A DNA stretch of 64,000 nt from Novosphingobium album (ex Liu et al. 2023) (GTDB lineage: Bacteria > Pseudomonadota > Alphaproteobacteria > Sphingomonadales > Sphingomonadaceae), in assembly GCF_029076845.1 (NCBI RefSeq), contig NZ_JARESE010000062.1, positions 186,001 through 250,000 of the forward strand, in the 5' to 3' direction. Shown here one piece after another: positions 58,283-64,000 of the stretch. The stretch's first letter is position 1; each line of letters starts with the position of its first letter. Position numbers and translations under genes: made by a program. The notes under the pieces were generated by a model, which saw only the letters and a list, made by a program, of their open reading frames with translations, searched no databases and was not told where the DNA came from.

Positions 58283-60142
58283 ATGAGTCTGAGCCCCGCC
58301 TTCCTGGACGAACTGCGCGCGCGCATCACGCTTTCGGGCGTGATCGGGCGCACCGTCCGGCTGACTCGCGCCGGGCGCGAGTTCAAGGCCTGCTGCCCGT
58401 TCCACAACGAGAAGTCGCCCAGCTTCACGGTCAATGACGAGAAGGGCTTCTACCACTGCTTCGGTTGCGGCGCGCATGGCGATGCGATCCGCTGGATGAC
58501 CGACCAGCGCGGCCTCGCGTTCATGGACGCGGTGAAGGAACTGGCGGCCGAAGCCGGGCTGGACGTGCCCGCCCCCGATCCGCGCGCGGCGCGGGCGGCG
58601 GAAAGGCGCGACACGCTGCATGACGTGATGGCCGCGGCGCAGGCCTGGTATCGCGACTGCCTGGCCTCGCCCGAAGGCGATGCGGCGCGCGCCTATCTGG
58701 CGACACGCGGGTTCGACGCGCACACCGTGTCGCGGTTCGGCTTCGGCTACGCGCCCGAGGGCCGGCAGGCACTGAAAGCCGCGCTCTCGCGCTTTCCCGA
58801 AGCCATGCTGGTCGAGGCGGGGCTGCGTATCGCCGTTGACGATCGAGAACCCTACGACCGTTTCCGGGGCCGGCTGATGCTGCCGATCGAGGACGCGCGC
58901 GGGCGCGTGATCGCGTTCGGCGGACGCATCCTGGCCAAAGACAAGACCGATGCGCCCAAGTACCTGAACTCGCCGGACACGCCGCTGTTCGACAAGGGGC
59001 GCACGCTTTACAACCTGCACCGCGCCGCGCCCGCCGCGCGCCAGTCCGGCCGGCTGATCGTGGTCGAAGGCTATATGGACGTGATCGCGCTGGCGGCGGC
59101 GGGCATCACCGAATGCGTCGCCCCGCTCGGCACCGCGTTGACCGAAACGCAGATCGAGCTGCTCTGGCGGCAGGTGGAAACGCCGATCCTGTGCTTCGAT
59201 GGCGATGCCGCCGGCCAGCGCGCGGCGATGCGCGCGGTGACGCGCGCCCTGCCCCTGCTGCGTCCGGCGCATTCCTTGCGGATCGTGCGCCTGCCCGAAG
59301 GGCTCGATCCCGACGACCTGCTCAAGGCGCGCGGCGCGACGGCTCTGGAAAAGCTGCTGGGCGAGGCGAAAAGCCTGGTCGACATGCTGTGGGAGGCCGA
59401 GCGCGACGCCGCCCCGCTGGTCACGCCCGAAGACAAGGCGGGGCTCAAGGCCCGGCTGCTCGCGCATGTCGAGGCGATCGCGCAGCCCGATATCGCCAGC
59501 CTCTATCGCCGCGAATTGCTGGACCGCTATTCCGCTTTCGCCTTTCCCCGCCGCGAGAACGGCCAGGGCCGCTGGCAAGGCGAGAATCGCTGGCAGGGCA
59601 AAGGCTCGCCCGCCCGCCCCGCCCCGCCGAATCGCGAGAACATCGGCCGCCTGCGCCGCGCCTCGCAAGGCGGCGCGCGCGATGCGCTTTCAGCCGCGAT
59701 CCTGGCGGGCCTGGCCCGCTGGCCCGGCGAGATCGCGCGCCATGCGGAGGCGCTGGCGCGCACGCCCGGGCTCGATCCACGCTTTTCCGTATTGCTCGAC
59801 TGCCACGACGCGACCGATGCGCTTGAAAGCGAAAGCCTGTCCACCATATTGGCCAGGCACGGTCTGGAAAGGCTCGAGGCCGCTGAATATTCCGGCCTTC
59901 GCTTCGGGTTTCTGAACCCGGACGCGGCGCCCGAACAGGCGGTTTCGGATCTGGCTCAGGCGATCGAGTTGCTGGTGGAACGCCCGGCACTGGAGGCGGC
60001 TTTGGCCGAAGCGACGACAAGGTTCGAACGCGAACTGTCGGACGACGCTTTCGCCGAGCAGCAGCGCCTGCTCAAGAGAAAGCTGGAATTCGACAGTCGC
60101 CTCAGGCAAATGGCAACCAGACAAGCGGTACTGCCCCAGTAA
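58283..60142 (+). CDS. dnaG: DNA primase
   Basis: This is a 619-residue protein. The zinc-binding domain is [14 protein letters not shown] and [14 protein letters not shown]. The TOPRIM catalytic core has [11 protein letters not shown] and [12 protein letters not shown]. The C-terminal helicase-binding region is less conserved. It makes RNA primers for replication. The ATG at 58283 is preferred over one 21 nt earlier. rpoD follows after 37 nt, as in macromolecular-synthesis operons. Confidence 0.97.
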   Translation: MSLSPAFLDELRARITLSGVIGRTVRLTRAGREFKACCPFHNEKSPSFTVNDEKGFYHCFGCGAHGDAIRWMTDQRGLAFMDAVKELAAEAGLDVPAPDPRAARAAERRDTLHDVMAAAQAWYRDCLASPEGDAARAYLATRGFDAHTVSRFGFGYAPEGRQALKAALSRFPEAMLVEAGLRIAVDDREPYDRFRGRLMLPIEDARGRVIAFGGRILAKDKTDAPKYLNSPDTPLFDKGRTLYNLHRAAPAARQSGRLIVVEGYMDVIALAAAGITECVAPLGTALTETQIELLWRQVETPILCFDGDAAGQRAAMRAVTRALPLLRPAHSLRIVRLPEGLDPDDLLKARGATALEKLLGEAKSLVDMLWEAERDAAPLVTPEDKAGLKARLLAHVEAIAQPDIASLYRRELLDRYSAFAFPRRENGQGRWQGENRWQGKGSPARPAPPNRENIGRLRRASQGGARDALSAAILAGLARWPGEIARHAEALARTPGLDPRFSVLLDCHDATDALESESLSTILARHGLERLEAAEYSGLRFGFLNPDAAPEQAVSDLAQAIELLVERPALEAALAEATTRFERELSDDAFAEQQRLLKRKLEFDSRLRQMATRQAVLPQ

Positions 60143-60179
60143 AATAACAGGGCAAGGCACAGAACTTTACGGCGGTGGA

Positions 60180-62207
<2,028 letters not shown>

Positions 62208-62225
62208 GCTTCCTTCGGCGGCCCC

Positions 62226-62273
62226 TCAATCGACAGGCCCATCAGTCAACAGGCCCACCAGTCAACAGGCATT
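62226..62273 (+). repeat. Three 16-bp tandem repeats upstream of the NTF2-like gene
   Basis: Three imperfect 16-bp units, typified by TCAGTCAACAGGCCCA, run from 62226 to 62273 in the 110-nt gap after rpoD. Their role is not clear. They may be leftover slippage or a regulatory array. Confidence 0.6.
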
Positions 62274-62317
62274 GCCCGGTTCATGGTCTCCCGCTAGCTT
62301 CGGCGCGGGAGACTGCC

Positions 62318-62881
62318 ATGAACCTGAACCGGCAAGACGGCCTTGATACCGATGCCCTGCGCGAGATCGTCGATCGCCAGCAGATCTGGGATTGCCTGCT
62401 GCGCTATGCGCGCGGGATGGATCGGCTCGACGAGGAACTGGCGCTTTCGGCCTATCACCCCGGCGCGATCGAGGATCACGGCGCCGTGATCGCGCCGTGC
62501 GAGGTCTTCGTGCCGCAAGTCATCGCCTTCCATCGCCGGATGGAACGGGTGACGCAGCATATCCTGACCAACCATTCCTGCGAGATCGCCGGCGACGTCG
62601 CCCATTGCGAAACCTACACGCATTGCTTTTCGGTGATGCCCGAAGGGCCGAGCCGCATCGGCTTCGGCCGTTTCGTGGACCGGCTGGAACGGCGCGACGG
62701 ACGCTGGGGCATCGCCTCGCGCGTGAGCGTGCCCGAAGGCGCGATCGAGGCGCCCGCGCTCGATGACCGGGCCGGCATGGTCGATCTGCCCGGCACGCTC
62801 GGCAAGCCCGCGCGCGATCGCAGCGACCCTTCCTATCTGCGCCCGCTGCCGCTTGATCGCGCGGCGCCAGCCGAGGCATGA
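62318..62881 (+). CDS. SnoaL/NTF2-like protein
   Basis: This is a 187-residue single-domain cone-barrel protein. It contains REIVDRQQIWDCLLRYARGM, DRLDEELALSAYHPGAIEDH, HILTNHSCEIAGDVAHCET and ERRDGRWGIASRV. The Arg-Tyr-Ala-Arg and Asp-His pattern matches SnoaL-like proteins near scytalone dehydratase. Those include dehydratases and isomerases for ring compounds. The substrate is unknown. Confidence 0.82.
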   Translation: MNLNRQDGLDTDALREIVDRQQIWDCLLRYARGMDRLDEELALSAYHPGAIEDHGAVIAPCEVFVPQVIAFHRRMERVTQHILTNHSCEIAGDVAHCETYTHCFSVMPEGPSRIGFGRFVDRLERRDGRWGIASRVSVPEGAIEAPALDDRAGMVDLPGTLGKPARDRSDPSYLRPLPLDRAAPAEA

Positions 62882-62968
62882 GGACGCGGCGCTGGCAGGG
62901 GTAGCGCATCGCACGCGGGACGCCTAAGGGCTCAGACGAGTCCCTCCCCGCGAACAACCAGGACACCG

Positions 62969-63406
62969 ATGCGCATCGCCATTGCTTCCGATCACGCCGC
63001 CGTCGACCTCAAGGCGGAGCTGCGCGAATACCTGATCGGGCTCGGCCACGAAGTCGCCGATCTCGGTCCCGAGACGGCCGACCGGGTCGATTATCCCGAT
63101 TACGGCTACAAGCTCGCCTCCGTCGTCGCCGATGGCACCGCGCAATATGGCGTGGCGCTGTGCGGTTCGGGCATCGGCATCTCGATCGCGGTCAACCGCC
63201 ATCCCAGGCTGCGCTGCGCGCTCGTGTCCGAGCCGCTGTCCGCCGCGCTCGCGCGCGAGCACAACGATGCCAACGCCATCGCCATGGGCGCGCGGCTGAC
63301 CGGCGTGGACATGGCCAGGGCCTGCCTCGACGCCTTCCTCGGCACCGAATTCGGCGGCGGCCGCCACGGCCCGCGCGTCGACAAGCTTTCCAACCCTCCT
63401 GCCTGA
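62969..63406 (+). CDS. rpiB: Ribose 5-phosphate isomerase B
   Basis: This 145-residue protein starts [18 protein letters not shown]. It contains [17 protein letters not shown], the active-site Cys in [15 protein letters not shown] and [15 protein letters not shown]. It interconverts ribose and ribulose 5-phosphate. glyA follows after 19 nt, the usual neighbour in alphaproteobacteria. Confidence 0.96.
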   Translation: MRIAIASDHAAVDLKAELREYLIGLGHEVADLGPETADRVDYPDYGYKLASVVADGTAQYGVALCGSGIGISIAVNRHPRLRCALVSEPLSAALAREHNDANAIAMGARLTGVDMARACLDAFLGTEFGGGRHGPRVDKLSNPPA

Positions 63407-63425
63407 TCCGAAGAGGTCCAAGACC

Positions 63426-64000
63426 ATGACCGTCGATACCGCCATCCGTTCCGCCGGCTTCTTCACCGAGACCGTGGCGCAAAGCGATCCCGCTGTCGCC
63501 GCCGCGATCGGCCACGAGCTGAAGCGCGAGCGCAAGCAGATCGAGCTGATCGCGTCCGAGAACATCGTCTCCAAGGCCGTGCTCGAAGCGCAAGGCTCGG
63601 TGCTGACCAACAAGTATGCCGAAGGCTATCCCGGCAAGCGCTATTATCAGGGCTGCGCGCCTTCGGACGAGGTCGAGACGCTCGCCATCGAACGCGCCAG
63701 GCAGCTGTTCGATTGCCAGTTCGCCAACGTGCAGCCCCATTCGGGCGCGCAGGCCAATGGCGCGGTGCTGCTGGCGACGGTGAAGCCCGGCGATACCATC
63801 ATGGGCATGAGCCTCGATGCCGGCGGCCACCTCACCCACGGCGCGCGCGCGGCGATGAGCGGCAAGTGGTTCAACGCGGTGCAGTACGGCGTCACGCGCG
63901 ACACCCACCTGATCGATTACGATCAGGTGGCGGCGCTGGCCAGGGAGCACACCCCCAAGCTGATCATCGCCGGCGGCAGCGCTTATCCGCGCGTGATCGA
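63426..64000 (+). CDS. glyA: Serine hydroxymethyltransferase, N-terminal part (truncated by window edge)
   Basis: An open frame starts at the ATG at 63426 and runs off the window after 191 codons. The protein includes [51 protein letters not shown] and [12 protein letters not shown]. These are diagnostic of the PLP enzyme that converts serine and tetrahydrofolate to glycine and methylene-tetrahydrofolate. The Lys that binds PLP lies beyond the window. Confidence 0.97.
   Translation, partial: MTVDTAIRSAGFFTETVAQSDPAVAAAIGHELKRERKQIELIASENIVSKAVLEAQGSVLTNKYAEGYPGKRYYQGCAPSDEVETLAIERARQLFDCQFANVQPHSGAQANGAVLLATVKPGDTIMGMSLDAGGHLTHGARAAMSGKWFNAVQYGVTRDTHLIDYDQVAALAREHTPKLIIAGGSAYPRVI

Overview
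The window is GC-rich and gene-dense, and reads as alphaproteobacterial chromosome, most likely order Sphingomonadales. Pointers are the carA-yqeY-dnaG-rpoD order, TonB-dependent receptors, a tamA-tamB pair, a DUF4170 gene and the protein style overall. This placement is inference from gene content. I see no rRNA, tRNA, CRISPR array, insertion sequence or prophage.

From 1 to about 26.5 kb lies the most interesting part, an accessory nitrogen/nickel block. It begins with the end of a TonB-dependent receptor. An operon for an anchored parvulin-like protein, a HupE/UreJ-type membrane protein and a TPR-sulfotransferase follows. Next comes an operon for a membrane redoxin, cytochrome c, a [2Fe-2S] subunit and a Tat-exported molybdenum hydroxylase. 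An arginase-family ureohydrolase with an export-type N-terminus is divergent from it. Then comes a complete urease operon ureDABCEFG, translationally coupled to an NCS1-transporter/hybrid histidine kinase and a LuxR-type response regulator. After an RND efflux pair come a second TonB-dependent receptor and a divergent nikR, separated by a perfect GTATGA-N16-TCATAC NikR operator. A 20-bp motif close to CCTACGTCAAATGCCCCATG recurs in front of the transcription units of this block (six copies) and was not noticed elsewhere. I infer a regulon, probably controlled by the transporter-kinase/LuxR pair, linking an extracytoplasmic N-compound oxidation or ureohydrolase step, urease and nickel uptake. 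The kinase gene carries an apparent frameshift near a (GC)5 tract.

From 26.6 to 37.2 kb are a malonyl-CoA-synthetase-like ligase, a cupin-like protein, a small lipoprotein, TamB, TamA and a YihY-family membrane protein. From 37.3 to 44.3 kb are a D-glycerate 3-kinase-like protein, a MEKHLA protein, a TetR regulator, a PQQ alcohol dehydrogenase with a haem c domain, two short-chain dehydrogenases and a crotonase, which look like oxidation of an alcohol or acyl compound. From 44.3 to 47.0 kb are riboflavin genes, including an HTH-RibB-degenerate RibA fusion, ribH, and an aldo/keto reductase.

From 47 to 64 kb is mainly housekeeping: a small ORF and a winged-helix protein, enolase, a four-gene YqjD/YqjE-like envelope operon, DUF4170, greA, carA-x-carB, yqeY, dnaG, rpoD, an NTF2-like protein, rpiB and the start of glyA, which runs off the window.
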